A stretch of 15,478 bases of DNA. Source: Halobacteria archaeon. GTDB lineage: Bacteria; Pseudomonadota; Gammaproteobacteria; UBA9214. Both the position numbers and the translations under genes were made by a program. Of the stretch, positions 1 through 9,293 are shown piece by piece. Under the pieces are notes generated by a model. It saw nothing but the letters and a program-made list of their open reading frames with translations. It had not been told where the DNA came from and ran no database searches. Each line of letters opens with the position of its first letter. The first letter of the stretch is position 1. The stretch lies in NCBI GenBank assembly GCA_013041945.1, contig JABDRC010000193.1, forward strand, positions 1 to 15,478, read 5' to 3'.

Positions 1-2912
1 ACGCGACCGGCCTCCAGCATTGCCTCTTCGCGCGCCATGCCCTCGCCGCGCATGCGCTTGGCAAAACTTACCAGGATCAGTGAATCGTTGACGACGATAC
101 CGGTCAGCGCCAGGAAGCCGATGGCCGACAGGAACTGCAGGTTGTAATCGAACAGCATGTGTCCGAATACGACACCGATCATGCCGAACGGGATGGCGGC
201 CATCACCACCAGCGGGTCGAGCATCGAACGGAACAGCGCAGCCAGGATAAAGAAGATGATGGCCGCCGAGATAAGCATCGCATCTTTCATGCCCCTGAAT
301 GACTCTGATGCATCTTTCTTTTCGCCGAGAAACAGCAGCTCGTACCCGGGCAGTTCCTTGCCGATGTCCACGAACTGTTTGCGCACCAGCTCGGTAACCT
401 CCAGCGGTGTGGTCACCTGGCCATCCACCTCGGCCGTCACGATACCGAGACGCTGGGTATCACGGCGGCTGATGGTATTCATACCACGCCCGGTCGTCAC
501 AGTCGCCACGTCACCCAGGTAGACCAGCCGCCCGTCGTCCAGCACCAGTGGCAGGCGGTCGAGATCGCTGGTCTCGCGAATCGATTCCGGGTAGATCACG
601 CGCACCGGTATGCGCTTGTTGCCGCGCGTCACGTGCACGGCCTCAACACCGAGAAAACCGGTGCGCACGGCTGCAGCGAGGTCGGTCTGCTGCAGGCCCA
701 GCTCCTTGCCGCGCGCGTTGAGCGAGTAACGGTATTCCAGTTTGCCGGTCTCGAGATTCTGTCGCACGTCATGCACGCCCGGCAGTCGCTCGAGATAGTT
801 AACGATTTCAGTGGCCTTGTGGCGCAGGATATTCACGTCTCGGCCACTGACACCGACCTCGATATCGGCTCCGGCCGGCCCGCCCTGCGGACGCTGGATG
901 GAGATGCGCCGAACACCGGCAACGGCCTGCAGCTTGTCGCGCAGCTCGTTGATGATGTCTTCCGTCGCACGGGTGCGGCTGCCATCCCACCCGAACTTGA
1001 GACTGACCAGCGGTGAAATGAAGCGCTCGATAATACCTTCGGGCCTGGCCTTCTCGAGATCGACGACCAGCTGGATGTAATGACTCCCGACCTGGAAACG
1101 GTTGAAATCGATAAATGACACGCCCACATTCGTCAGCAGACTGTCGAGATCCTCATCGGAGAGCGAGCCGAGGATAATCGTTTCCATCTCCTTCGCCAGT
1201 TTGTCGGTATCTTCCAGACTGTAGGTCTGCGGCGCCTCGGCATTAATGAAAAACTGACCGACATCGACGTTGTCGAACAACTGAAACGGGATGCGTGTCG
1301 AGGCGTAGATCATGGTAACGACCAGCAGACCGATCGAGAAAAGCGTGACGAAGTAACGGTTGTCAAGCGACCAGCGCAGCCAGCCGAGGTAGCGCGGCAG
1401 CAGGTGGCTCCAGTCGACCCGCCGTTCACGGGTCTGCGGCGCATTCTTGCCGGCATGCAGCAGCTCGGCTGCATGCGAAGGCAACACCGCGAAGGCCTCC
1501 CACAGGGAACCCATCAGCGAGGCACTGACCACCACCGGTATCACGGCGATAAAGGCACCCATCACACCGGTAATGGCGAACATCGGCATGAAGGCCGCCA
1601 CCGTGGTCGCGGTGCTCGCCAGCACCGGCCACAGCACCTCGTGCGCACCCGTGCGGGCCGCCTCGGCAGCCGGTTTGCCGGCCTCCATGTGCCGGTAGAC
1701 ATTCTCCGTTACGATAATGGCATCGTCGACGATCAGGCCAAGCGCAATCAGGAACGCAAACAGCGAGATCATGTTGATGGTGTAACCGAGATAGTAAATC
1801 GCCACGACCGCCACCAGGAAAGACATCGGGATACCCATGGCCGTGATCAGCGCCACCCGGAAGTTCAGGAACAGGTACAAGGACAGCAGCACCAGCGTCA
1901 GGCCGACCAGTCCCGATGACTTGACGGTGTTGAGACGGTTCTTGACGTATTTCGAAAGATCGTTGAACAGGCCGACTTCCAGCGTGGGTGGCAGTTCGGT
2001 GCGCAGTTCATCAGCGAAGGCATAGACTGCATCCGCCACATCAATGGTGGATGCATTCGCGGTCTTGGTCACCGTCATGTTGACCGATGGCCGCCCGTTG
2101 AAGCGGCCAATGGTACGCGCCTCCTCCAGCCGCAACTCGATATTCGCCACTTCACCAAGACGCAGCTGTCCGCCCCGGTTGTTACTGCGCACAGAGATCC
2201 CCGCAATCTCCTCCGGGTCCGGCGCAACCCCCTTGCCACGGAGCAGGATATCGCCCTCGCGCGCCTTCAGTGAGCCGCCCGGCAGATCCCGCAGGTTGCC
2301 GCGCACGGCCTCCATGACCTGGTTGAGCGATACCTCGTGCGCTGCCAGGTCGAACGGGTTGACCTCGACCCAGATCTCCCACTCACGGTTACCGGCCAGG
2401 CCGACGCTGGCCACACCCGGAATCTGCGCCATGCGCTGCTTGATGAGGTCGGCCTGCTCGTACAGGTAACCGCGCGATACATCACCGAACAGGCTCATGC
2501 TGATCACCGGAAAGCGCGCCTTCACCCGCACCAGCTCGGGTTCTTCCGCCTCGTCCGGCAGGTCGGTGATCTGGTCCAGCGCGGTTTGTGCATCGCGCAT
2601 GTACTGGTCCACGTTGGTACCCGACTTGAGGGTGATCATGATCGACGCCATACCCTCGCTGCTGGTGGAGGTCAGCACATCGATTTCGGGCATACCCTCG
2701 AATTCTTCCTCGACCGGGATGCTGATCTGGCGCTCGACCTCTTCGGGGGATGCGCCTTCGAATTCGACGCTGATACTGACGGCATCGAGCTCGATGTTGG
2801 GGAACATTTCCTGCGGCATGGCGCGCCACGCAAGCACGCCCATGATGACGATAATGCCGAGTGACAGGTTGGTAACCAGCGGGTTACGGATGGAATAACG
2901 GATCAGCCACAT
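1..2912 (-). CDS. RND-family efflux permease (HAE-1-like), 3' end outside window
   Basis: Inner-membrane proton-driven pump of a tripartite RND efflux system. About 970 codons are readable without a stop, of the roughly 1,020-1,050 usual for the family, so only the C-terminus is missing. The ATG start gives MWLIRYSIRNPLVTNL, the typical first membrane helix, followed by the periplasmic porter-domain signature EFEGASPEEVERQI near residue 55. The TM4 proton-relay pair is present as Asp396-Asp397 in GLIVDDAIIVTEN. The late-helix motif reads TGIVVNDSLILVSF, so the Lys of AcrB (AKN) is replaced by VVND, as in many RND pumps of unknown substrate. The start lies 20 bp after the adaptor gene on the same strand, consistent with one transcript. 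An AAGGA stretch lies about 13 bases upstream, rather far for a ribosome binding site. No outer-membrane channel gene is visible in the window. Substrate cannot be told from sequence; the family call is secure. Confidence 0.95.
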   Translation of the reverse strand, partial: MWLIRYSIRNPLVTNLSLGIIVIMGVLAWRAMPQEMFPNIELDAVSISVEFEGASPEEVERQISIPVEEEFEGMPEIDVLTSTSSEGMASIMITLKSGTNVDQYMRDAQTALDQITDLPDEAEEPELVRVKARFPVISMSLFGDVSRGYLYEQADLIKQRMAQIPGVASVGLAGNREWEIWVEVNPFDLAAHEVSLNQVMEAVRGNLRDLPGGSLKAREGDILLRGKGVAPDPEEIAGISVRSNNRGGQLRLGEVANIELRLEEARTIGRFNGRPSVNMTVTKTANASTIDVADAVYAFADELRTELPPTLEVGLFNDLSKYVKNRLNTVKSSGLVGLTLVLLSLYLFLNFRVALITAMGIPMSFLVAVVAIYYLGYTINMISLFAFLIALGLIVDDAIIVTENVYRHMEAGKPAAEAARTGAHEVLWPVLASTATTVAAFMPMFAITGVMGAFIAVIPVVVSASLMGSLWEAFAVLPSHAAELLHAGKNAPQTRERRVDWSHLLPRYLGWLRWSLDNRYFVTLFSIGLLVVTMIYASTRIPFQLFDNVDVGQFFINAEAPQTYSLEDTDKLAKEMETIILGSLSDEDLDSLLTNVGVSFIDFNRFQVGSHYIQLVVDLEKARPEGIIERFISPLVSLKFGWDGSRTRATEDIINELRDKLQAVAGVRRISIQRPQGGPAGADIEVGVSGRDVNILRHKATEIVNYLERLPGVHDVRQNLETGKLEYRYSLNARGKELGLQQTDLAAAVRTGFLGVEAVHVTRGNKRIPVRVIYPESIRETSDLDRLPLVLDDGRLVYLGDVATVTTGRGMNTISRRDTQRLGIVTAEVDGQVTTPLEVTELVRKQFVDIGKELPGYELLFLGEKKDASESFRGMKDAMLISAAIIFFILAALFRSMLDPLVVMAAIPFGMIGVVFGHMLFDYNLQFLSAIGFLALTGIVVNDSLILVSFAKRMRGEGMAREEAMLEAGR

Positions 2913-2932
2913 GGGTCAGGAAGGTTCCTTAT

Positions 2933-4132
2933 TCACCTGGCGCGCTGTACACCGGCCACTGCAGCGGCCGGCGACATCTCGGTCGTCACCTTCTGACCGT
3001 TGCTGAGCGCCGCGACATCACGGGTCACGACGATGTCATCCGGCCTGATTCCCTGCAGTACGACCTGCCACTGGTCAACGCGGCCGCCCAGTTCGACGGC
3101 AACCTGTTCAAGCAGGTCATTCTGGACGCGAAACACGAACGTTTCGCCCTCCTCGAACAGTACCGCGGTCGCGGGGACTGCGGTCACGCCCTGCTGGGCC
3201 TGCAGCGGCAGGCGAACCTGCGCGACCTGACCGGGACGCGCATGGTTACCGGCCAGGCGTACCCGCAGCGCGTGCGTGAAGGTCACCGGATCCGGATCAA
3301 GCTGTAATGCGATCACCTCGCCCTGCAATTCTCCGCCATTAACGGTGACCGCCACGGCCTGCCCCTGTGACAACGACTGCGCCACGTCGCCGCGCACTTC
3401 CACATACAGGTCCAGTGCACTGGCATCGACCAGCTCGGCAACGGTCTGGCTGGGCGTGACATAATCACCGCTTTGCACGTTGACGGCATTCACGGTACCC
3501 GCAAACGGCGCCTGCAGCCGGGTTCGTTCCAGGTTGCGTGCCGCGCGGTTGCGCGCGGCCTCCTTCAGCGCAATGCGCGCATCCGCCGAGCCGGTGCTCG
3601 CCTTGAGTTGCGCGACTTCCGACTCCAGCCGGATCAACTGGATGCGAACCTCGTCGAGATGCGATTTGGAGACCAGCGATTCCGCGCCCAGCTGTTCCAG
3701 GCGTGTCAGGTCGTTTTTCTGCAAGGCGTAGTTTTTCCGGGCAAGTTTCAGCAGCTCGCGATCGCGGCTGATGTTGCGGGATTCCTGGGTGAGCTGCGCC
3801 CTGGTCTCTGCCAGCGCATCGGCATAGTCACCCGCAGCAAGCGCCAGCAGCAGATCACCGGCAGCCATCGCCTGACCCGGTTCCACGGCACGCTCCTCGA
3901 TCTGCCCGGACAGTTCGAAATGCAGCGCCGCCTTGCGCGCGGGATCCAGCCGCCCGCTGACGGTTACCGTCGGCACCAGGTCATGCAGATCCACGCGGGC
4001 AACAAACACGCGCGGCACGGCCGCCTCCTGCAACTGCGGCTCGGGATCGGGGGCCGTCTGCAACAGCACCGCACCGGCCACCAGCAGGCCCACCAGGGTA
4101 AAGATCTGTATTCGATTCTTGGTCGCTAACAC
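2933..4132 (-). CDS. RND efflux periplasmic adaptor (HlyD/AcrA-type membrane fusion protein)
   Basis: Periplasmic adaptor linking the RND permease encoded just downstream to an outer-membrane channel. The 399-residue protein begins with an uncleaved-looking membrane anchor (residues 9-26, IFTLVGLLVAGAVLL). Two lipoyl half-motifs follow at about 68-104 (FELSGQIEERAVEPGQ) and 205-236 (RLQAPFAGTVNAVNVQSGD), separated by a long charged alpha-helical hairpin (about 105-203). Beta-barrel and membrane-proximal domains fill the C-terminal half. This is the standard order and size for the family. The start is GTG at 4132; the reading frame meets a stop at about 4168 upstream and holds no better start, but no convincing Shine-Dalgarno precedes it, so the start is only moderately certain. 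There is no lipobox cysteine, so this is an anchored rather than lipidated adaptor. Confidence 0.93.
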   Translation of the reverse strand: MLATKNRIQIFTLVGLLVAGAVLLQTAPDPEPQLQEAAVPRVFVARVDLHDLVPTVTVSGRLDPARKAALHFELSGQIEERAVEPGQAMAAGDLLLALAAGDYADALAETRAQLTQESRNISRDRELLKLARKNYALQKNDLTRLEQLGAESLVSKSHLDEVRIQLIRLESEVAQLKASTGSADARIALKEAARNRAARNLERTRLQAPFAGTVNAVNVQSGDYVTPSQTVAELVDASALDLYVEVRGDVAQSLSQGQAVAVTVNGGELQGEVIALQLDPDPVTFTHALRVRLAGNHARPGQVAQVRLPLQAQQGVTAVPATAVLFEEGETFVFRVQNDLLEQVAVELGGRVDQWQVVLQGIRPDDIVVTRDVAALSNGQKVTTEMSPAAAVAGVQRAR

Positions 4133-4148
4133 ACTGATTACAAAATAT

Positions 4149-4177
4149 TTGAAGTTAAACCCATTCTATGCGATTTT
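4149..4177 (+). promoter_or_regulatory. Candidate sigma70-type promoter for lptD
   Basis: In the 160-bp divergent gap, TTGAAG (4149-4154) is followed after 17 bases by GATTTT (4172-4177), with TGC directly in front as in an extended -10. It would give a leader of about 110 bases before the lptD GTG. The -10 hexamer is weak and this is a pattern match only. I found no clear sigmaE-type element, although lptD is under sigmaE control in E. coli. Confidence 0.22.
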
Positions 4178-4292
4178 AGCCCGCACCCGCCATTGGGCCG
4201 GTCAACTGACAACAAGCCTGACACTTTCCGTCAATGCCCATTAGTCAACTGATTTCGCTGACGATTTACGCTCCAGACCGGAAACCGGCCCG

Positions 4293-6926
4293 GTGAGCGT
4301 CAGGCGTAGCCATTACCTTGCCCTGGCCACACTGCTACTGGCGGTCATGCGCCCCGGCTTCGCAGACAGTCCCTGGGATTGCATTGAGCGGGCGGGGGCC
4401 GGGTGGGAGTGTACCAGCAAGGTCTCGCCGGATGGCACTACAGCAGAGACACCGGATAACGGCACAAATTCAATCCCGGCTGACGAAACGCCACCGCCGG
4501 CAAGTGCTGTTGAGACACCGGCCGCGGCACCCGATGCGGCCGCATCGCCCGCTGCAGTGACCGGGCCATTGGATACACCTGCCGCGCAGCCGATTGCTAC
4601 CGGTGCAACGCCTGCACCTGTCGTTCAGCCGACCGATACCGGCACACCGCCCAAACCCGCTGACAGTGGATTCGCAGAAGCTGACGTCGCGGAAACCGGT
4701 ACCACTGCAGCAACCGACAATACAGACACCGAAGTTGCAGACACAGACACTGCAGACACAGACATCGCAGACACCGATACCCCGGCAGCTGACGAGGAAC
4801 GCTGGTCACAGTGCCCGCCTGCACCGCTGCCCGAACACCTGGCCGCTATTGACGACCCCGACACCGTCGACCTGCGGGCCGACAATATTCAGGCCAGCAG
4901 TGAACGTGTATTCACGCTCAGCGGCGATGCCGTCATCCGCTACGGCGAACAGCAGCTGCAGGCCGGCAGCATAATCTACAAGCGTGCAGACGGTGAACTC
5001 GCGGCCGGGGACGGCGTACGCTTCGCGGGGCCAAACCTGGTGGTCACAGCCGACAATGCACTGATCGAAACACAGGCAGAGCGCGGCCGGCTGGAAAACA
5101 TCACCTTCACGGTACCCGGCCAGCATGCACGCGGTCGTGCCAGTGCGCTGGGTTTCGAGGGCGCGATGCGGCAATACCTGGAGCAGGCATCCTACACGGC
5201 CTGCCCTCCCGACAACGAGGACTGGTTACTGACCTCGAAAAAAATCGAACTGGACCAGGCCAGGGGCAGCGGCGAGGCGCGCAATGCGAAAATCACCCTG
5301 AAGGGCGTCCCGCTGCTGTACACGCCCTACATCAGCTTCCCGCTGGATGATCGGCGCAAGTCCGGCCTGCTGTTTCCGAAGGTCGGCACCACCGACGAAA
5401 CCGGCCTGGATATCAGCCTGCCCTGGTACTGGAACATCGCCCCGCATCGCGACCTGACACTGACACCGCGACTCATGACAGACCGAGGTGTCATGATGGG
5501 TGCTGATTTCCGCTACCTGAACCGGCGCAGCAGCGGCAGTATCTCGGGCGAATATCTGGCCAGCGACAAGGAGTTTGGCGACCAGGACCGCAGCCTGGTG
5601 AGGATACGGCACAGCGGCAACCCGGTACCACGGCTGTCGACCCGCATCGAGGCCAGCAATGTCTCGGACACCAGCTACTTCGAGGATCTGGGCAGTACCC
5701 TGGTGCAGACCAGCCAGACCAGCCTGGAACGCACCGCGCAGGCCACCTGGCACGGTGACAGCTGGCAGGCCGGCATCACCGTGCAGGATTTCCAGAATGT
5801 GGATTCCACGCTTTCTTCAGCTGACCGGCCCTACAAGCAATTGCCGCAAATCGTCTTCAGCACCGCACCGGACAAGCGCATACTGGGGCTGCAGGCCAGC
5901 GCCGAGGCCGAACTGAACTATTTCACGCACAGCAACAATACCCTGGTGACCGGCAGCCGGCTCGACCTGACACCGCGCATCAGCCTGCCGCTGGAACGTC
6001 CCGGCTGGTACATCAAACCGACGGTCGCGGTGCGCCATACTGTCTATCGACTTGATAACACCGGTGCCGGCATGCCGGATGATCCGGTCCGCACCCTGCC
6101 GATTGCCACCCTGGATATGGGCACGGTGTTCGAACGCAACGGCAGCTGGAGCGGCCGGCCGTATATCCAGACACTGGAACCACGACTGTTCTACCTCCAT
6201 GTCCCGTACAAGGACCAGGGCAACCTGCCCATATTCGACACCGATAACTACGACCAGAACTTCTGGTCGCTGTTTCGTGAAAACCGCTTCAGCGGCCCGG
6301 ACCGCATGGGTGATGCCAACCAGCTGGCCGTTGCCCTGTCGACCCGCATCGTCGACCCTGCCAGCGGCCGGCAGCTGCTGAGTGCCAGCATTGGTTCGCT
6401 GCTGTATTTCCGCGATCGCACTGTCATCCTGCCGGGCGAGACAGTCGACACCCTGGACAGCTCTGACCTGATCGGCGAGCTGTCGGTGGGGTTGTCCCGC
6501 CGCTGGAGCGCACTGGGTGAGGTGCACTGGAACCCGCACACTTCGCAGTCGGTACGCAACAATGTCCAGTTGCAATACCGTGCCGGCCCCCGCCGCCTGC
6601 TGAACCTGGGCTACCGCTTCCGGGACGACATCCAGGAACAGGCCGACCTTTCGTTCCTCTGGCCGCTCGGTCGCGCATGGCACGCGGTCGGGCGCTGGTA
6701 CTACGCCATAGATGACAATGAAACTATTGAGGCGCTGGCGGGTCTCGGGTATGAGCGCTGCTGCTGGGGGATCCAGATACTGGCCCGCAGCTATATCAAC
6801 AACGACGACCAGGCACGCAACACCGCCGTGTTCGTCCAGCTCGAGCTCAAGGGCCTGGGCAAGCTCGGCAGCAGCGTCGATGACGCACTTGAACGTGGTA
6901 TCCTTGGTTATCAGGCTGCCAACTGA
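4293..6926 (+). CDS. lptD: LPS-assembly protein LptD (outer-membrane LPS translocon)
   Basis: Outer-membrane beta-barrel that, with LptE, inserts lipopolysaccharide into the outer leaflet. GTG start; residues 1-24 form a signal peptide ending GFA before DSPWDC. An N-terminal periplasmic OstA/LptA-like domain starts near residue 190 (DLRADNIQ...VFTLSGDAVIRYGEQQLQAG), and a beta-barrel runs from about residue 340 to the end, with the conserved segment LLYTPYISFPLDDRRKSG. Cysteines include C30, C40, C174, C304 and the adjacent pair C823-C824, the arrangement needed for the interdomain disulfides of the family. The protein is 877 residues against 784 in E. coli. Most of the excess is a Thr/Ala/Pro/Asp-rich linker, about residues 45-168, between the first cysteines and the OstA domain, including three ADTD repeats. 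surA follows after 20 bp. Confidence 0.97.
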   Translation: MSVRRSHYLALATLLLAVMRPGFADSPWDCIERAGAGWECTSKVSPDGTTAETPDNGTNSIPADETPPPASAVETPAAAPDAAASPAAVTGPLDTPAAQPIATGATPAPVVQPTDTGTPPKPADSGFAEADVAETGTTAATDNTDTEVADTDTADTDIADTDTPAADEERWSQCPPAPLPEHLAAIDDPDTVDLRADNIQASSERVFTLSGDAVIRYGEQQLQAGSIIYKRADGELAAGDGVRFAGPNLVVTADNALIETQAERGRLENITFTVPGQHARGRASALGFEGAMRQYLEQASYTACPPDNEDWLLTSKKIELDQARGSGEARNAKITLKGVPLLYTPYISFPLDDRRKSGLLFPKVGTTDETGLDISLPWYWNIAPHRDLTLTPRLMTDRGVMMGADFRYLNRRSSGSISGEYLASDKEFGDQDRSLVRIRHSGNPVPRLSTRIEASNVSDTSYFEDLGSTLVQTSQTSLERTAQATWHGDSWQAGITVQDFQNVDSTLSSADRPYKQLPQIVFSTAPDKRILGLQASAEAELNYFTHSNNTLVTGSRLDLTPRISLPLERPGWYIKPTVAVRHTVYRLDNTGAGMPDDPVRTLPIATLDMGTVFERNGSWSGRPYIQTLEPRLFYLHVPYKDQGNLPIFDTDNYDQNFWSLFRENRFSGPDRMGDANQLAVALSTRIVDPASGRQLLSASIGSLLYFRDRTVILPGETVDTLDSSDLIGELSVGLSRRWSALGEVHWNPHTSQSVRNNVQLQYRAGPRRLLNLGYRFRDDIQEQADLSFLWPLGRAWHAVGRWYYAIDDNETIEALAGLGYERCCWGIQILARSYINNDDQARNTAVFVQLELKGLGKLGSSVDDALERGILGYQAAN
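4737..4781 (+). repeat. Three 15-bp tandem repeats inside the lptD linker
   Basis: Three direct units of 15 bases begin at 4737, 4752 and 4767, each starting GCAGACAC. They encode ADTDT, ADTDI and ADTDT (residues 149-163 of LptD). The unit is in frame, so copy-number change would alter linker length without breaking the gene. Confidence 0.85.
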
Positions 6927-6946
6927 TAAATAACAGGTTCTCTCTC

Positions 6947-8254
6947 ATGAAGTATCACCGCCTCCTGTCCCTGGTTTTCCTGCTGTCGGCTGCCGGCACG
7001 TGTATCGCTGCCGAACACAAAAGCGGCTCGCCGACTTCCCTGAATCACATCGTTGCCATCGTCAACGACGGTATTATCGTCTCCAGCCAGCTGGAAAGTG
7101 CAATAGAGGAAATCAGAAAACAGTTGCAGGACAAGGACACGGCAGTCCCGCCACGCAACGTTCTGCAGAGTCAGGTCCTGGAACGACTGGTCGTGGAAAA
7201 GCTGCAACTGCAGATCGCGGAGCGCTCCGGCAGCACAATCGATGACAGCATGCTGAACGACAAGGTCCGGGAACTGGCGAGCGACAACGGCATGACCCTG
7301 ACAGATTTCCGCGCGGTCATCGAACGCGACGGCTACGACTACACCTCCTTCCGCGAAGACCTGCGCAAGCAGATGCTGATACAGCAGATCCGCCGCCAGA
7401 TGATCAGCAGCCGCATCAAGGTCAACGAGCAGGAGGTGGACAACCTGCTGGCCACGCTGAAGGCCAGCGGCAAGGGTGATGTCGAGTATCACCTTGCACA
7501 TATTCTCGTGGCTATTCCCGACGCCGCCAGCCCGGAACAGATCGAGGCCGCGGAACAGCGTGCGCTCGACCTGCATGCGCGGTTGCGCGGCGGCGGCGGA
7601 TTTGCCGAACTCGCGATTGCGGAATCGGACGGGCAAACGGCACTGGAAGGTGGTGACATCGGCTGGCGCAGTATCGGCCAGATGCCCGGCCTGTTTGTCG
7701 AGCCGGTCAAGCAGATGGAGGTCGGCGATATCTCCGACCTGATCCGCAGCCCCGGCGGTTTTCATATCATCAAACTGGTGGAAAAGCGCGGCGATGAACG
7801 GCACATCATGCGCCAGACCCGTGTGCGTCACATCCTGCTGAAACCGGATCTTGTGCAAAGCGATGAAGAGAACCTGGCCCGCATCCGGCAGCTGGAGATC
7901 AGGCTGCGCGCAGGCGAGGATTTTGCCAACCTGGCCCGCGCCAACTCGCAGGACACACTCTCGGCCAGCAGGGACGGCGATCTCGGCTGGCTCAGCTCCG
8001 GCGATACGGTACCCCTGTTCGAGGAAGCCATGGATGCGCTGTCACCGGGCGAAATCAGTGCACCTGTCAAGACGCGGTTCGGCTGGCACCTGATCCAGGT
8101 ACAGGAATACCGCGATCACGACAACACGGAAGAATTCGAACGCAACAAGGCGCGCAATCTGATCCGCTCGCGCAAGTACGATGAGGAGCTGTTCCTGTGG
8201 CTGCGGCGCCTGCGTGACGAGGCCTATGTCGAGTACCGTATCGAGGGTACCTGA
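6947..8254 (+). CDS. surA: Periplasmic chaperone / peptidyl-prolyl isomerase SurA
   Basis: Periplasmic chaperone that escorts outer-membrane proteins, including LptD, to the BAM complex. The 435-residue protein has a signal peptide (about 1-22, ending CIAA), an N-terminal chaperone domain starting LNHIVAIVNDGIIVSSQLE (residues 32-50), and two parvulin domains. Parvulin 1 is about residues 180-282 (HLAHILVAI ... GGDIGWRSIGQMP ... GGFHIIKL) and parvulin 2 about 292-390 (RHILLKP ... DGDLGWLSSGDTVP ... RFGWHLIQV). A C-terminal helix (residues 391-435) completes the chaperone core. Length and domain order match E. coli SurA (428 residues). It lies 20 bp after lptD and overlaps or abuts pdxA, so the three are probably co-transcribed. 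Only a weak AGG precedes the ATG. Confidence 0.97.
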   Translation: MKYHRLLSLVFLLSAAGTCIAAEHKSGSPTSLNHIVAIVNDGIIVSSQLESAIEEIRKQLQDKDTAVPPRNVLQSQVLERLVVEKLQLQIAERSGSTIDDSMLNDKVRELASDNGMTLTDFRAVIERDGYDYTSFREDLRKQMLIQQIRRQMISSRIKVNEQEVDNLLATLKASGKGDVEYHLAHILVAIPDAASPEQIEAAEQRALDLHARLRGGGGFAELAIAESDGQTALEGGDIGWRSIGQMPGLFVEPVKQMEVGDISDLIRSPGGFHIIKLVEKRGDERHIMRQTRVRHILLKPDLVQSDEENLARIRQLEIRLRAGEDFANLARANSQDTLSASRDGDLGWLSSGDTVPLFEEAMDALSPGEISAPVKTRFGWHLIQVQEYRDHDNTEEFERNKARNLIRSRKYDEELFLWLRRLRDEAYVEYRIEGT

Positions 8255-9293
8255 CAGGTCCGGTCCGCATTCCGATTTGCCCTTGCCCGCCTTCTGTCCA
8301 CGTCTTGCCTTTACGCCCGGTGAACCGGCCGGTATCGGGCCGGACCTGTGCGTGCAGCTGGCACAGCAGGCACAGGACATTGACCTGGTCGCTATCTGCG
8401 ACCCGGAGCTGTTGCAGGCGCGTGCACGGCAGCTGAACCTGCCGCTCACGGTGCGCATGTTCGAACCCGACAGGGAGCCGGCCGCTACACTCGCCGGTGA
8501 ATGCTGCGTATTGCCGGTGGCACTGCGCGCGCCGGTCCGGGCGGGTGCACTCGACAGCGCGAATGCCCGCTATGTCCTCGAGACCCTTGACCGTGCAATC
8601 GAAGGCTGCCAGTCCGGCCAATTCGCCGCCATGGTCACCGGCCCGGTGCACAAGGGCATTATCAACGAGGCCGGCATCCCGTTCAGCGGACATACCGAGT
8701 ACATCGCCACTGCCACGCACACCGATCACGTGGTCATGATGCTGGCCGCCGGCACCCTGCGCGTGGCGCTGGCCACCACGCATGTGCCGCTGTCGGAGGT
8801 CAGCGCACTGATCACGGAGGAGCGCTTGCAGCGCGTCATCCGCATACTGCATGCCGATCTGGTGAGACGCTTCGGCATTGAACAGCCGCGCATCAGGGTC
8901 TGCGGTCTCAACCCGCATGCAGGCGAGGACGGCCACCTCGGCCGCGATGAGCTCGACGTCATTATCCCCACCCTGCAGGCATTGCGTGCAGAAGGTTTGA
9001 CTGTCGACGGCCCGTTCCCGGCCGATACCGTATTCACCACCGACAGCATCGCGCAATGCGATGCCATCCTCGCCATGTATCACGACCAGGGCCTGCCTGT
9101 ACTGAAACATGCAAGCTTCGGTCGCGCCATAAACGTCACCCTGGGCCTGCCGATTGTCCGCACCTCGGTCGACCATGGCACCGCACTCGACCTCGCCGGC
9201 ACGGGCCGTGCCGACAGCGGCAGTCTGGAAACCGCGATAGCCTGTGCGGTTGAGATGACAGACAGGAGGTCCAGGGCCGTTCGCGACCGTTGA
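8226..9293 (+). CDS. pdxA: 4-hydroxythreonine-4-phosphate dehydrogenase PdxA
   Basis: NAD-dependent oxidation and decarboxylation of 4-phosphohydroxy-L-threonine in the DXP-dependent pyridoxal 5'-phosphate pathway; cytosolic. With the ATG at 8226 the product is 355 residues. It shows FTPGEPAGIGPD (29-40), VTGPVHKGIINEAG (137-150) and the three metal-binding histidines H156 (SGHTEYIA), H186 (TTHVPLSEV) and H286 (MYHDQGLPVLKH), plus NPHAGEDGHLGRDE (229-242). The start is uncertain. The ATG lies inside the surA end (29-bp overlap) and has a GAGG only 3 bases upstream. TTG codons at 8277 or 8283 would remove the overlap and give about 338 residues, closer to the 329 of E. coli. An ATG further upstream at 8181 would add a cysteine-rich tail that looks non-coding. 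Confidence 0.96.
   Translation: MSSTVSRVPDRSGPHSDLPLPAFCPRLAFTPGEPAGIGPDLCVQLAQQAQDIDLVAICDPELLQARARQLNLPLTVRMFEPDREPAATLAGECCVLPVALRAPVRAGALDSANARYVLETLDRAIEGCQSGQFAAMVTGPVHKGIINEAGIPFSGHTEYIATATHTDHVVMMLAAGTLRVALATTHVPLSEVSALITEERLQRVIRILHADLVRRFGIEQPRIRVCGLNPHAGEDGHLGRDELDVIIPTLQALRAEGLTVDGPFPADTVFTTDSIAQCDAILAMYHDQGLPVLKHASFGRAINVTLGLPIVRTSVDHGTALDLAGTGRADSGSLETAIACAVEMTDRRSRAVRDR

Noticed and set aside
157..2898. Several plus-strand open frames across the efflux permease
   Set aside because: The minus strand is continuously coding for an RND permease; the plus-strand frames are low-complexity shadows.
4737..4781. Short tandem units as a CRISPR or regulatory repeat
   Set aside because: They are in-frame codons within the LptD linker and have no spacers.
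5817..7858. Long minus-strand open frames (5817-6683 and 6911-7858) opposite lptD and surA
   Set aside because: Antisense shadows of well-supported genes; no motifs, signal peptides or ribosome binding sites support them.
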